Shown piece after piece: positions 42,576-52,597 of a stretch of 64,000 nucleotides of DNA. The position numbers and the translations under genes were made by a program. A model generated the notes under the pieces. It was not told where the DNA came from and did no database searches. It was given only the letters and a program-made list of their open reading frames with translations. The stretch is from Aeoliella mucimassa (GTDB taxonomy: Bacteria > Planctomycetota > Planctomycetia > Pirellulales > Lacipirellulaceae): assembly GCF_007748035.1 (NCBI RefSeq), contig NZ_CP036278.1, positions 5,518,001 through 5,582,000 of the forward strand, given 5' to 3'. Numbering within the stretch: position 1 is the first letter of the stretch; every line of letters starts with the position of its first letter.

Positions 42576-43297
42576 TGCCAGGCTGGTACGCCTGTTTGCC
42601 GACCAAGGGGGCCATTCACTTGAGCCCGTTGTGTCATCACTCGCGTGTCGAGGTGTTGGCCGACGACGCTACTTGTTGCTGGGTCCGAGGTGCCGAACTC
42701 GACCCACCCGTTGAACAGGTGTTGCGGTCGATTCTCGGTTGCCGGATGTTCCGAGCATTGCCGGACGGGCAGTTAGTACCGCTAGGGAAATCGGTGCCTC
42801 AGGGCTACGCCCCTGAAGGGGCATGGACCCCGCTGAGTCGCTGGCTAACGGTGGAACTCCCCACGCGACGATTTGCTGCAAAGGTGCCTGGGCGTGTTAA
42901 TATCCAGTTGGTGCGCTGCGAGCAGATGCAGCCCGCTGCGCTGGTATGTGTCTCGCGTCGCGAGTGGCTCAACTACGTAGTCACCGCCCCGCAGGTTCGA
43001 CTCGATCGATTGCAATTCGCGACCAGTAGTGATTCGACGTTGATTGCCGGGCATCCGCTTCCTCCACTGAATGGGACTTACTATTGGGTCCGTGTAGGCG
43101 TCGCCGCCCCGGTTGGCTATCACTGGTCGCCTGCGGTGGATGCCGAAGTGCTCAGCCTCGTGCTGCAACTAAAGTCTGACGACATCGCTTTGTTGCAGCC
43201 CAATGGAAGTTGCAGCGTGGTAAAGAGTGATGAGTTCGTGCGAGCCTCACGCTCCGCAGTGCGTTTGACAGAGGGAGTCGACGATGCACGAGCGTGA
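42575..43297 (+). CDS. bpX-type ternary-system component (tentative)
   Basis: 240 residues from ATG 42575 on the MoxR stop (an ATG at 42548 is also in frame). The sequence is strand-rich with no enzyme motif: GWYACLPTKGAIHLSPL, VCVSRREWLNYVV, YYWVRVGVAAPVGYHW. The position between MoxR and the vWA gene fits the small 'bpX' proteins of MoxR-vWA-beta-propeller ternary systems. The domain subclass cannot be set by eye. It overlaps the vWA gene by 14 bases. Confidence 0.6.
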   Translation: MPGWYACLPTKGAIHLSPLCHHSRVEVLADDATCCWVRGAELDPPVEQVLRSILGCRMFRALPDGQLVPLGKSVPQGYAPEGAWTPLSRWLTVELPTRRFAAKVPGRVNIQLVRCEQMQPAALVCVSRREWLNYVVTAPQVRLDRLQFATSSDSTLIAGHPLPPLNGTYYWVRVGVAAPVGYHWSPAVDAEVLSLVLQLKSDDIALLQPNGSCSVVKSDEFVRASRSAVRLTEGVDDARA

Positions 43298-46118
43298 GCT
43301 AGCCATCCGCGAATACTACTCCCCAACGACCGACTCTTTCTGGAGTTGGCAGGACGACGGAGAAACCATTGCCTGGAGCGATGGTCGATTGATTGTATTC
43401 GGCGAAGAACTGAGCCACGTGCTCAAGCAGTTGGCCCCCCAGGGATTGCCGCGGTTGGGGTCGCTATTGTTGTTGATGGCTGCTACTCGTAAGAACTGGG
43501 CGGTCGACGGAAGCGAAGTTGGGCTGTTGGCTGGCATTCTCTCCACGATCAAGGATGCTGAGTATGGGCAGGTCGATCGATCCGAAGCGTTGTTGCTCCC
43601 CACTCCGCCTTCGGTTGAAACCAAAGGGGCGTCTGGTGCTGACAGCTCTCACGTTGCTTTGCTCGAACGCGTGATGTCGGGACTTCACAAGGTGCGGGCA
43701 CTGGATGGCTCGCTGCGGACGTCGCTCAAAGCCAAGTCGGCGTTAGCCTCGATCGTGTTCCAGGGAGTCGCTCCAGTCGTTGAGCCCAAGGATGCAGTAC
43801 CAGTGGCCGATGCAATTCGTCCTGGTTTGCAGTCGCTACTAGCCGGAGAGAATGATACCGTGGCGACTGGCTTCGGTCCGTTCTTGCTGCTACAAGATCT
43901 GGCCGCGGTGGCTCCTGGGCTCGAGCGAATCACGCCCGAGGCGGTTCGCGTGTGGATGGAAACGGGACTCCAAGAGATTCCCGAGCCAGCTCCTCTCGAC
44001 GAGGTGGTCGAAGAGGAACCACCCGAAACCAGAGAGGCGGCCCGGCGGGTGATCGAGGAGCTGCTCGACTCGCCCGAACATGCCGGCATGGCGAAGCTCG
44101 CCAAGCAGTTGCTGGCAACGATCACGCTGCCGAGAAAGCTAACCGAGTCCAATGAACACGAGATGGGGGGGTACTCCGATATCACCAACCGCGGCACACC
44201 CGATCGGTTGTTGCTTAGCGAGTTAGCGCAGGATGGTCTGACATTGGCGGTGCGCGTGGCTATGAACGAGGCGATGTATTTGCATCGCGAAACGCCGCCG
44301 AGCGTTCCGAATATTCGCCGAGAGTTGCTGATAGATGTCGGAGTGCAGTCGTGGGGACTTCCGCGCGTGTTTGCTACCTCGGTGGCACTCGCCCTGGCCG
44401 CCAGCACACCTGCTGGGGCAACGTTTGCAGCCAGTCGAGGAAGTGGGCCGCTGCTCGAACCGGTGGATCTCTGCACCAAGGAAGGGCTACTGGCCCATTT
44501 GGTCTCGCTCGAAGCCGATCCGCATCTTGCCGAAGCCTTGCCGAGCTTTGCTTCGCAAATCGAGCAAGCAGAAGAAGCAGTCGAAGCCATGGTAGTCATG
44601 ACCGCCGAGGCGTACGCCGAGCCAGCGGTGATCGACGAGCTGCGTCGCTTGAAAGCCGATCGGCTCTACATTGCGACGGTCGATCGCCAGGGGACGTTCC
44701 GACTCAGCGAGCGTCGCGACCGTGGAGAGAAGATTCTCCGTCAGGCTCAACTGCAGCTAGATCAGCTCGTGACTAACCCTAGCAGTCTGAGAGTATCGAG
44801 AAGTCTCGACAGCCTGCCAGCCATTTTCCGCTGTAAACCATTTCCCCTTCGGTTGCCTTGCGCTGTGGACGGGAACAATAGTTGGTCGGTTCGGAATTGG
44901 GGGGCACTGTCCGTGACCGGCGATGGGCGGCTGCTTCAGTGGACCAATCGGAGTCGCGGCCCCAGGCAATTGACCGATCGGCTGCCCAAAGGAAAGCTCT
45001 GGTGGTCGTCGCCCGACATCTCGCTGAGTGGACGCACCCATTTCATCTACGGCACGAGTCAGAAACCAATCTATTACGAACTCGACATCCCGCATGGTGA
45101 CCTGCAGGGAATCGCTCTGCAGTGTTCCGATTCCTCCGGGTTCACCATGCACAACGGTGTGCTATTCAGCATTCGGTCGCACTACATCACTGGGCTGAAC
45201 GTCGCCACAGGGGAGCCAACGCATCACTTGATGCTTCCCTCGGACATTCGGTGGATTGGTGGCCTATTCTTCGTGAATACTCGTACCAATGCGTGGCTAG
45301 CATTGTCGTTCAATGGAACATCGCTGTCGGTCGAACCACTTCCCGCGTTTGGGGTCGTGAACGATCCGGTCGTCTTTGTGTGGGAGGCATTGGGGTTTGA
45401 CGAGCCGCTAGCAATCACCCGCCGCGGTAACCTGGTTGCGTCGGAAGGGGATCGCAGTAAGTTGCCGAAGATCTCGTTGCCGTTTGAGATCGACCACGTG
45501 AAGAATGTTAGTTCCGATGGAACGCGTTTGATACTGGTTGGCAGTTCTAGAAACCGCGAGAAACGCTATCTCAAGCTCAACCTGCGACCGGAGTGTACTC
45601 AGGTTTATGGCCAATTGCTCGACGACCGCATCACTCGGGTCGCGTCGCCTGCCAGCTTGCGTCGACGTTTCCGCTCGGTCGGTGTCACTCAAGATCGATT
45701 GTTGGCTCTCCGCAGTAGTAAGAGCATTGTGGTGATTGACAAGAAGAATGGTCAGCCAGTGCTGCATCAAATCTCCGCCAGTACGCGATTGTTCGAGGAA
45801 CAGGAGTTTGTTGACATCAGCGACGTAGACCATCTGCGGTATTCGCTACGCATTGCACGCCTTGGGGTAAGGTTTTCTGTAGTACTCGATTCGCGAGGCC
45901 TCCTGCATTTGATGCCGGATTCGCAGCAGGAACAAGAAGTGACCATTGTGCTTGCCGAAGGGGAACTCACTGGTTGGCGAGACGACGCAGTGGTGTTTGG
46001 GCGCGATTATTATCTTCCGGAAGGTGTCGAGGGGCATGAGCCTCGCCTCGCGTCGGTAAGGCAAGTCTTTAAAGAGTCGATTGAATTACTATTGAGGGGG
46101 CTAGATGGCATCGATTGA
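43284..46118 (+). CDS. vWA-like plus beta-propeller protein of the MoxR ternary system
   Basis: 944 residues. Residues ~1-300 are helical (with an acidic stretch DEVVEEEPPETREAAR). Then GGYSDITNRGTPDRLLLSEL leads to IDVGVQSWG (Asp351) and FATSVALALAAS, the layout of a von Willebrand A domain whose MIDAS motif is degenerate (DxGxQ/S rather than DxSxS). The last ~400 residues are repeated strands (WSVRNWGALSVTGDGRLLQW, WWSSPDISLSGRTHFIYG, ...) as in a beta-propeller. It should be the MoxR substrate-adaptor of the system. Start and end overlap neighbours by 14 bases. Confidence 0.8.
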   Translation: MHERELAIREYYSPTTDSFWSWQDDGETIAWSDGRLIVFGEELSHVLKQLAPQGLPRLGSLLLLMAATRKNWAVDGSEVGLLAGILSTIKDAEYGQVDRSEALLLPTPPSVETKGASGADSSHVALLERVMSGLHKVRALDGSLRTSLKAKSALASIVFQGVAPVVEPKDAVPVADAIRPGLQSLLAGENDTVATGFGPFLLLQDLAAVAPGLERITPEAVRVWMETGLQEIPEPAPLDEVVEEEPPETREAARRVIEELLDSPEHAGMAKLAKQLLATITLPRKLTESNEHEMGGYSDITNRGTPDRLLLSELAQDGLTLAVRVAMNEAMYLHRETPPSVPNIRRELLIDVGVQSWGLPRVFATSVALALAASTPAGATFAASRGSGPLLEPVDLCTKEGLLAHLVSLEADPHLAEALPSFASQIEQAEEAVEAMVVMTAEAYAEPAVIDELRRLKADRLYIATVDRQGTFRLSERRDRGEKILRQAQLQLDQLVTNPSSLRVSRSLDSLPAIFRCKPFPLRLPCAVDGNNSWSVRNWGALSVTGDGRLLQWTNRSRGPRQLTDRLPKGKLWWSSPDISLSGRTHFIYGTSQKPIYYELDIPHGDLQGIALQCSDSSGFTMHNGVLFSIRSHYITGLNVATGEPTHHLMLPSDIRWIGGLFFVNTRTNAWLALSFNGTSLSVEPLPAFGVVNDPVVFVWEALGFDEPLAITRRGNLVASEGDRSKLPKISLPFEIDHVKNVSSDGTRLILVGSSRNREKRYLKLNLRPECTQVYGQLLDDRITRVASPASLRRRFRSVGVTQDRLLALRSSKSIVVIDKKNGQPVLHQISASTRLFEEQEFVDISDVDHLRYSLRIARLGVRFSVVLDSRGLLHLMPDSQQEQEVTIVLAEGELTGWRDDAVVFGRDYYLPEGVEGHEPRLASVRQVFKESIELLLRGLDGID

Positions 46119-48918
46119 ACTTACCATCCGCCCTCGCGCGACAGCTCCCCTCGCAACCGAAGCCTGGTACCTGCCAGGCCACGATGTTGGTGCCTGGTTA
46201 GCTGAAATCGCTGCCTGGCCAGTGGAGCACCTGGCGATTCGCTTGATTCTGATTCGTGCGATGGAGGAAGATCGCATCGCTGGCGTTGTTGCGATTCCCC
46301 CTCGGGCCAACTTCGTGCCGAGCGGATGGTGCGTTCCACTTGGTCGACTCGCTCCTCAGCTCTACTTGCCGATCGATGCGGAATTATTCCCGCTTGTCAG
46401 TCGAAAAGAGTTGGCGGACCTTTGCAATGGAGATTATGTCTACGTGTGGATTCCAGGTTGTGGACTGACCGCTGCAGAGCCGGAAGAGATTGTGTCGATC
46501 GATGAACTCGTAGCGGCCCCAAGCGATGATGGCCTTCGCTGGAGTCAAGCGGTCGAAGGCATTGCGTTCCCTTACCGACTCTCAGGCATCTTTCCTCGCG
46601 AAACTCCCACGCTCGAAGAGATGCTTGATCAAGGTCGCGACGATATAGGCGAGCAAGCAGGGGACTTAACCAAGCTGCCAAAGGCTCCCAATGAGCCTCT
46701 ATCGGGCATGGCAGGCGCGGCGATGCGGGCCGCCATGCTGGGAGCTGCGATCCCAGTGCTCGGCGTTGGTAAGATGCTCTCGTCGCTTGGCAACATGCTC
46801 TCCGCTGGCGGCAGTCGTCAAGCTGGCGGAAGGGCAGGGGGGGCTGGCGGACGTTCGCCTTTCGAAGGGCTTGGCAAGTTTGCCAATGACCTCATGGGGC
46901 GAGTGAGCAAGACGCTCGAAGCTCAGCGAAATAAAGAAATAGGTCGTTTGCTGCACATGCTTGAGAACGATCCCGATCAAGGGTTGAAGTACGCGCTTCC
47001 CCTGGGGCTTGGCAGCGGTAACGCTCACCGAGGGCGAGCACCTGCCGGGGGAAGTTTGGGGGCGCGAAACGTCGACTTCAGTCTCGGCGGCCTGCGTGGC
47101 GGTGGACCCGCCGACTTTTGGGATATGTCGGCTGAGCACCGAGCACAGTTGCTGCAGAAGTACCGCGAACTCGCCGCACGCGAGAGTCGCCTGGGACGCT
47201 ATCGTCGGGCGGCTTACATCTACGCAGAACTACTGGGCGATTTACGTTCGGCTGCTTCGTCGCTAGAGCAAGGCAGGCATTTCCGCGAAGCAGCTGTACT
47301 CTATCGCGAAAGGCTTCACGATGCAGCCGCTGCTGCGACATGCTTGGAACGGGGCGAGCTTTGGTACGAGGCCATCGAAGCCTACCGCGAATTGGGGGAC
47401 CACGAGAAAGTGGGCGACTTGTTTCGTTTCATCGAACAGCATGAAGAAGCCGACGAAGCCTACCATCTTGCGGCTGACCAAGCACTTGCTCAGAAGAACT
47501 TGCTGCTGGCAGCCCGCATCTACGACGAGAAACTGCGAGACCCACGATTGGCCGTGCAGACATTGGATTCAGGATGGCCCGAGGCCTCGCAGGCCCGGCA
47601 ATGTGTGGTTGCTAGTTTCAGCCTTCGTGGTCGCGTGGGCTGGCACGAGGAAGCCATCGAGCGGGCAAATTACTTGAAGGAAACCTCGGCAGAGAGCTAC
47701 CGACTTGCCGACGTGGCCGAACTGCTCGCCCAGGTGTTCGAGACCTATCCGGAAGCAGCGGTGCAAGAACACTCCCGCAAGTGCTCGAGTCAACTGGTCG
47801 TAGCACGTATGCGAAATGCGGTACCAGCGGAAGCAAGAAAGCTGGTCGATGTGCTCGCCCGCCTGGCTCCTGAGGATCGTTTGATTACTCGTGATGGATT
47901 GCGTTTTCTTCATCGCGATCCTGCTCCGGTCACCCCCACACCGATCGCCACACGGCGTCCACCGGACGGGCGTTTGGAGTTGGTAAAGCAATTTGATTTG
48001 GGACTTCCGGCAGTCTGGAAGTCGGCCGTGGCCCTAGACCGTCAATACGTGGTCGCCGGACGAACCAATAATCGAGCCGTTTTCGCGAGGTTCGATGTTG
48101 AAGGAATCGTCGAGAAGACGCAAGAAGTGTGGAAACGCTCGCTATTTCCCGAGTGGTCGACCCTCTGGTTACTCGGCACGCAATCGCCGTTGCAGTTTCA
48201 CGCGTTGGGGGAAGAGCGTCTGCCAGTGACGACGTTGTTTGAAGCGACAAGCGATATGCCGAGTCAGGTGCGAGCAGGCACTCCGCGTGGACTGGGTAAC
48301 GTGCTGGGCACGGCACTTGGAAAAACGGGGCACACCTGGGCGATCGAGAATCGCGACGATCCATCGCTGATTTGCGTCGATGTCACCGGGCATGTGATTC
48401 ACACGCAGTCGGTTCTCAGTATGGGGAATGTCCCCTGGAGCGAGGTCTCGTTGCCAGTGCCAATGCACGTTGCTGGAGATCACGTAGTGATGGCGGTCGG
48501 CAAACAACTATTCAGTCTGCAGCAAGGGCACGGCGAACTGCTCCACGTACTTCCAGAGCCTGTACAGACTCTATCGGGAGGTGCGCCCTACGCAGCTCCC
48601 ATGATGGTTGCGACGACCGAATCGAACGTTTATCTCACTCGCCTAGGGATGGATGGGTACCTAAGGCCGGTATGTTACGACATGAACAATCCGAAAGCAC
48701 TACTCAGCCTGGGAGGGTTTTTGATTGCCGCCGACGCATCGAAGATTGAGATGCATGAGCTGAAGGGACTGAAGTCACGCGATCGACGTCATCGCAAAAC
48801 GCTGGAAACGAATAACCCGATCGGGACGCCGATCGCCATACTGCCTGGAGAGCAAACGGACCAGTTTGTCCTTGTTTCCGCAACGGGAAAGATCGCATTA
48901 TACCGAGTCGATGTTTGA
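46105..48918 (+). CDS. TPR and beta-propeller protein (bpX6-like N-terminus)
   Basis: 937 residues. The N-terminal ~130 residues (EAWYLPGHDVGAWLAEIAAWP, GVVAIPPRANFVPSGWCVPLG) resemble what has been called the bpX6 domain. A Gly/Ala-rich segment (~200-330) with a hydrophobic AAMLGAAIPVLGVGKML follows, then tetratricopeptide repeats (YRRAAYIYAELLGDLRSAAS, FREAAVLYRERLHDAAAAAT, AIEAYRELGDHEKVGDL) and a C-terminal propeller (~640-930). It is likely the scaffold that joins the vWA protein. The ATG at 46105 follows GAGGGGG. Confidence 0.75.
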   Translation: MASIELTIRPRATAPLATEAWYLPGHDVGAWLAEIAAWPVEHLAIRLILIRAMEEDRIAGVVAIPPRANFVPSGWCVPLGRLAPQLYLPIDAELFPLVSRKELADLCNGDYVYVWIPGCGLTAAEPEEIVSIDELVAAPSDDGLRWSQAVEGIAFPYRLSGIFPRETPTLEEMLDQGRDDIGEQAGDLTKLPKAPNEPLSGMAGAAMRAAMLGAAIPVLGVGKMLSSLGNMLSAGGSRQAGGRAGGAGGRSPFEGLGKFANDLMGRVSKTLEAQRNKEIGRLLHMLENDPDQGLKYALPLGLGSGNAHRGRAPAGGSLGARNVDFSLGGLRGGGPADFWDMSAEHRAQLLQKYRELAARESRLGRYRRAAYIYAELLGDLRSAASSLEQGRHFREAAVLYRERLHDAAAAATCLERGELWYEAIEAYRELGDHEKVGDLFRFIEQHEEADEAYHLAADQALAQKNLLLAARIYDEKLRDPRLAVQTLDSGWPEASQARQCVVASFSLRGRVGWHEEAIERANYLKETSAESYRLADVAELLAQVFETYPEAAVQEHSRKCSSQLVVARMRNAVPAEARKLVDVLARLAPEDRLITRDGLRFLHRDPAPVTPTPIATRRPPDGRLELVKQFDLGLPAVWKSAVALDRQYVVAGRTNNRAVFARFDVEGIVEKTQEVWKRSLFPEWSTLWLLGTQSPLQFHALGEERLPVTTLFEATSDMPSQVRAGTPRGLGNVLGTALGKTGHTWAIENRDDPSLICVDVTGHVIHTQSVLSMGNVPWSEVSLPVPMHVAGDHVVMAVGKQLFSLQQGHGELLHVLPEPVQTLSGGAPYAAPMMVATTESNVYLTRLGMDGYLRPVCYDMNNPKALLSLGGFLIAADASKIEMHELKGLKSRDRRHRKTLETNNPIGTPIAILPGEQTDQFVLVSATGKIALYRVDV

Positions 48919-49003
48919 CACTATGTAACATCCCCCTTATACTGCGGCGGAAGTCAAACGTACACTACAGTCGGTGGTTTGGGCATTACTAGGCGTCACT
49001 ACG

Positions 49004-50779
49004 ATGGCGAAGCAACCTTCATCGAATCGCATGTCGCTCGTCGAAGAGTACTTTTCGACGCAGGATGAACGCTTCGTTGAAACCCTGCGACAGGTCCAAG
49101 AGTCGAAGCTACTGGCTGTGTTTGCTAATCGCTGGAGAGTCGACACCCGGCCGTGGGCGCGTGAGCAGAAGATTGCTTATCTACGTGGTGAGCCTAACTG
49201 CATAGGGCATCAAACAATCGTAAAGCGATTGTTCAAGCAGGCCGAAGAAGATCGCGACCACGGGGTGGTAGCCGCCTGCGCGGCAATGTTCGATCGACTT
49301 GTTCAGCATCGCCGACGTACACGCTATCTCTACGATTGGCGGAGTCGTACCAGCTGGCAAGAGGAGTATCTATTCGCAACTTGCCCAAGGTTGCCCTACG
49401 GTGATCGCGAGCGTGAAGGGATCAATCCGTTTACCGGAGAGAAAGTGATGTTTCGTGCTCCTCCCCCTCCCCGGGACGCGATCTACTTTTCTTACCGTAC
49501 GCGATATTACTTGCAGCGACGCGCTTGGCGCTACTTCAGGCGGCTGGCCACTTCGTCTCCCGAGCAGTACGTCGACGCGGCAACGACGCTACTGATGGAG
49601 TATCAGGACGAAGATTTTTCGTGCGGTGAGCGAATCCTAGATTCCTGGACCCTACTGCAACTGGCGTTTCGTGAACACCTTGCCCTGGAGTTTGGGCGGG
49701 CACGTATCCACTTGGCCGAAGGGGCGTCGCTCAATCAACTAAAGGCCGCCCCTCGTTTTAGGCATCTCTGGCAAACCGAACATGCGTTTGAGCAGTTAAT
49801 GCATCTGCTACAGCAGGCTCCGAGCCGGTTGGTGCGGGTGTGGGCCATGCAGTTGCTGGAGCAACATCATCAGGAGCGAGTCGCCCTGTTGCCGGCCGAT
49901 GAGTTGCTGGAGTTAATGACCAACGCCGACAAGGACATTCAGAACTTTGCCGACAGACTGCTAAAGGACTGTTCTGGCTTGGATCGGATTCTCCTGGAAG
50001 TATGGCTGGATCTGATTGAGCGTGCTCCCCCTAACGCCTTGGAATTGGTTTGCCAGGCGATTCAGCAGAATGTCTCTCCCGATCGGTTGACGTTGACCGA
50101 GTGCACCGAGTTGGCGCTTCGCGAGCCCACGCCGATTGCGAGCCTCGGGCTGCGATGGATGCAGGCGAAACCAGTGCGAAGTGAAGAGGACTTCGAGCAG
50201 GTCGCAAGGCTGGCTAATGTTCGCTGCTTAGCGATTGCTAAGGAAGCTGCCGAATGGGCGTTGTCGCAGGTGGGATCGCCGCACGAATACGATCGAGATC
50301 ACGTATCGCAGTTCTTCGATAGTCTGGTGCCGAATGTCCGACTGCAAGCTTGGAGCTGGCTGGAATCGCCTAAGTGCCCCGGTTCGCAGGACCCCGTACT
50401 GTTTTGCCGATTGCTGGAAACCCCGTACGACGAATTGCGACTGCGTGTGGTCGACCTGCTGGAAAAGCGAAATCTCCCAGGTGAGGCTCGCAGTGGATTG
50501 ATTCCCGTGTGGACCGCAGTGCTGCTGGGCGTTCACCGTGGCGGGCGGCAAAAGCTTAAAGCCACTCGTCAACTTGCCGCCGAGCTGATTCGACAACCCA
50601 ATCAAGCCGACGAACTGCTGCCGGTGCTGGCTGCAGCGGTCCGTTCCATTCGCAAGCCCGAAGCTAGGGCTGGTATTGCGGCCGTGGTGTCGTCGCTCAG
50701 CATACAACCGGACCTCCACGCAGCCCTCGAGCGTTACCTGCCGGAGCTTGAGGTGATCGCAGAGGAGGCCAGTGCATGA
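49004..50779 (+). CDS. Alpha-solenoid (HEAT-like) protein of the MoxR operon
   Basis: 591 residues, no signal or membrane helix. The second half is a run of helical hairpins (VWAMQLLEQHHQERVALLPA, ADRLLKDCSGLDRILLEVWL, LRLRVVDLLEKRNLPGEA) with the spacing of HEAT repeats. The N-terminal third is Arg/Tyr-rich (YLYDWRSRTSWQEEYLF, SYRTRYYLQRRAWRYFRRL). It follows the scaffold gene by 85 bases and is coupled to the SWIM gene (ATGA overlap). The ATG at 49004 follows AGGCG; a GTG at 48974 is possible. Role unknown. Confidence 0.75.
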   Translation: MAKQPSSNRMSLVEEYFSTQDERFVETLRQVQESKLLAVFANRWRVDTRPWAREQKIAYLRGEPNCIGHQTIVKRLFKQAEEDRDHGVVAACAAMFDRLVQHRRRTRYLYDWRSRTSWQEEYLFATCPRLPYGDREREGINPFTGEKVMFRAPPPPRDAIYFSYRTRYYLQRRAWRYFRRLATSSPEQYVDAATTLLMEYQDEDFSCGERILDSWTLLQLAFREHLALEFGRARIHLAEGASLNQLKAAPRFRHLWQTEHAFEQLMHLLQQAPSRLVRVWAMQLLEQHHQERVALLPADELLELMTNADKDIQNFADRLLKDCSGLDRILLEVWLDLIERAPPNALELVCQAIQQNVSPDRLTLTECTELALREPTPIASLGLRWMQAKPVRSEEDFEQVARLANVRCLAIAKEAAEWALSQVGSPHEYDRDHVSQFFDSLVPNVRLQAWSWLESPKCPGSQDPVLFCRLLETPYDELRLRVVDLLEKRNLPGEARSGLIPVWTAVLLGVHRGGRQKLKATRQLAAELIRQPNQADELLPVLAAAVRSIRKPEARAGIAAVVSSLSIQPDLHAALERYLPELEVIAEEASA

Positions 50780-52485
50780 AACTCGACGTAGCCTATCGTG
50801 GCCGAAGCGAACTCGTCGCGGGTAGCAGCGGTTCACGCTCACTACGATTTGCCACTAACCTGAACCGCGAAGCGGTGGCGTTCGATGCTGCACTGAAGAT
50901 GCCATTGCGGTTTCGCGAGGCCATCTCGGCCTTGCACGACGTGGTGATAAGCGACCTCCGTTTCCAGCCTCGCGACCACGATGCTTACGACGCGTGGAAG
51001 AAGGGTGAACGACTTCGGGAGATGCAATTGCATCGAGCGGAATACGAGCGACTGAAGAAGGAAGTGTTGATTGGAGCGCATCAAGAGTTAGCGGGGGAGT
51101 TTGAAGAACGTTTCAAACGTCTGCGGAAGAAGTACTGGGATCTGCGAAACAAACACTCCATACGACTTCGGGTGCGAAATCCCGAGCTATGGCGGATGCT
51201 AATGCCAGCCGATCCGGTGGTGACTGTCGCTGACGATACCGTTTTCTTCGAGTGCTTCTCGGCCGATCAAGCGAGTTATGGTTGCTTAAATGTCGTGCGC
51301 GAGGATGCATTTGGGACGAGTTCCGAATTGCAACTAGGTACGACCAATGTCGACTATTCCTGGGCGTTGTACGATCACTTCCAGACGCTTCGAAGTTATC
51401 GAGAGACGCGGCTCAAAGTCGATCCCCAAGGTTTCGGGAGCACCACTACTGGTGCGGGAGAGCATCGCGAAGAGAAGATCGATCTACCAGAAGGATGGTT
51501 GCGTGGCTTTATGCAACTGCAGAGCGGGATGACGTTGCCGATGCGGCGAGTGACCCTGTCGCGCGATTCCGTTTACTCCCTACTCGCATGGCTCCGCCGG
51601 CATAAGGCCAAGCGAAGTCCCCGGGCGATTCGCTTCGAACTCACCCCTGGTGAACCACCAAATGTCGTCTTGGAACCCTGGGAGGAGCGAATTGTTTCTC
51701 ATGGAACCAGGCACGATGGCAGTCCTGTGGAGCCAATCCGCATCTGGGGTGGTCGTAGGCTCTTGTCGTTGGCAAGAGTGCTGCCGTTAATGGAATCGTG
51801 CGATGTCTACTTGCTTGGCACAGGCTTGCCAAGCTTCTGGATTGCTAAAATGGGAGAGATGCAGCTTACCCTCGGCTTAAGTGGCTGGACTGCCAACGAT
51901 TGGAGCAGCGGAGGATCGCTAGAAAGCCTTCTGCCTCCCGGTGAGCCAAGTCCCAGCCAACTGCAACTCGCCGCGAAATTGTTACAGCGAGAACGGGCGC
52001 TGCGCTTCGACGACCTGCAGGCAAGCATGGCCTGCAACATCGGCGACTGTGCTGCTGCTTTGAATCAACTGGCCTATTCGGGCCAAGTGATTCACGATCT
52101 GGCAGCAGGCGTTTACCGCTGGCGCCAGGTGATGCCGATGGCCTTGGGCGAGGCGGAACTCGGCCCCGCATCGCCGGAGGTTTCTGCTTCGCGAGTTCTA
52201 TTACAGCGAAATCAAGTTTCGCTACTCGACAGCAGTCTGCAAACCTCCGGGGTACGGGTTGGCAAGGGGACCGTCGAGAGACATCCAGTGGAAGTCGTGA
52301 TCGACGTGGATGGCATGATCAAACGCGGGAAGTGTAGTTGCAGCCATCACCATCGTGCTGGTATTCGTCGCGGGGCTTGTCGCCATTTGTTGGCGCTGCG
52401 AGCAGTGATGCTCGGGCAGAGTCCCACGTCGGACGCTTCGACCGACGCGTGGTATCATCGGTTACTGAACTTGTCGAGAAACTAA
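50776..52485 (+). CDS. SWIM zinc-finger protein of the MoxR operon
   Basis: 569 residues. A SWIM finger (CxC...CxH) is visible near the C-terminus: Cys520, Cys522, Cys535 and His537 in KCSCSHHHRAG and ACRHLLAL. The middle shows EKIDLPEGWLRGFMQLQSGM and strand/helix alternation. SWIM fingers bind DNA or proteins and are found in MuDR transposases, SWI2 helicases and conflict systems. The start overlaps the previous stop (ATGA). It is the last gene of the operon. Confidence 0.85.
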   Translation: MKLDVAYRGRSELVAGSSGSRSLRFATNLNREAVAFDAALKMPLRFREAISALHDVVISDLRFQPRDHDAYDAWKKGERLREMQLHRAEYERLKKEVLIGAHQELAGEFEERFKRLRKKYWDLRNKHSIRLRVRNPELWRMLMPADPVVTVADDTVFFECFSADQASYGCLNVVREDAFGTSSELQLGTTNVDYSWALYDHFQTLRSYRETRLKVDPQGFGSTTTGAGEHREEKIDLPEGWLRGFMQLQSGMTLPMRRVTLSRDSVYSLLAWLRRHKAKRSPRAIRFELTPGEPPNVVLEPWEERIVSHGTRHDGSPVEPIRIWGGRRLLSLARVLPLMESCDVYLLGTGLPSFWIAKMGEMQLTLGLSGWTANDWSSGGSLESLLPPGEPSPSQLQLAAKLLQRERALRFDDLQASMACNIGDCAAALNQLAYSGQVIHDLAAGVYRWRQVMPMALGEAELGPASPEVSASRVLLQRNQVSLLDSSLQTSGVRVGKGTVERHPVEVVIDVDGMIKRGKCSCSHHHRAGIRRGACRHLLALRAVMLGQSPTSDASTDAWYHRLLNLSRN

Positions 52486-52597
52486 CGAGATTGTTTGAGA
52501 GTTATTAAGTAGAGATTTAGATACAGCGAGGTGAGTCGGCTTTCCAAGACTTTTCTGCGGCGATACGCCGTGGGTGAGATTGGTTTCGATTGCATCC

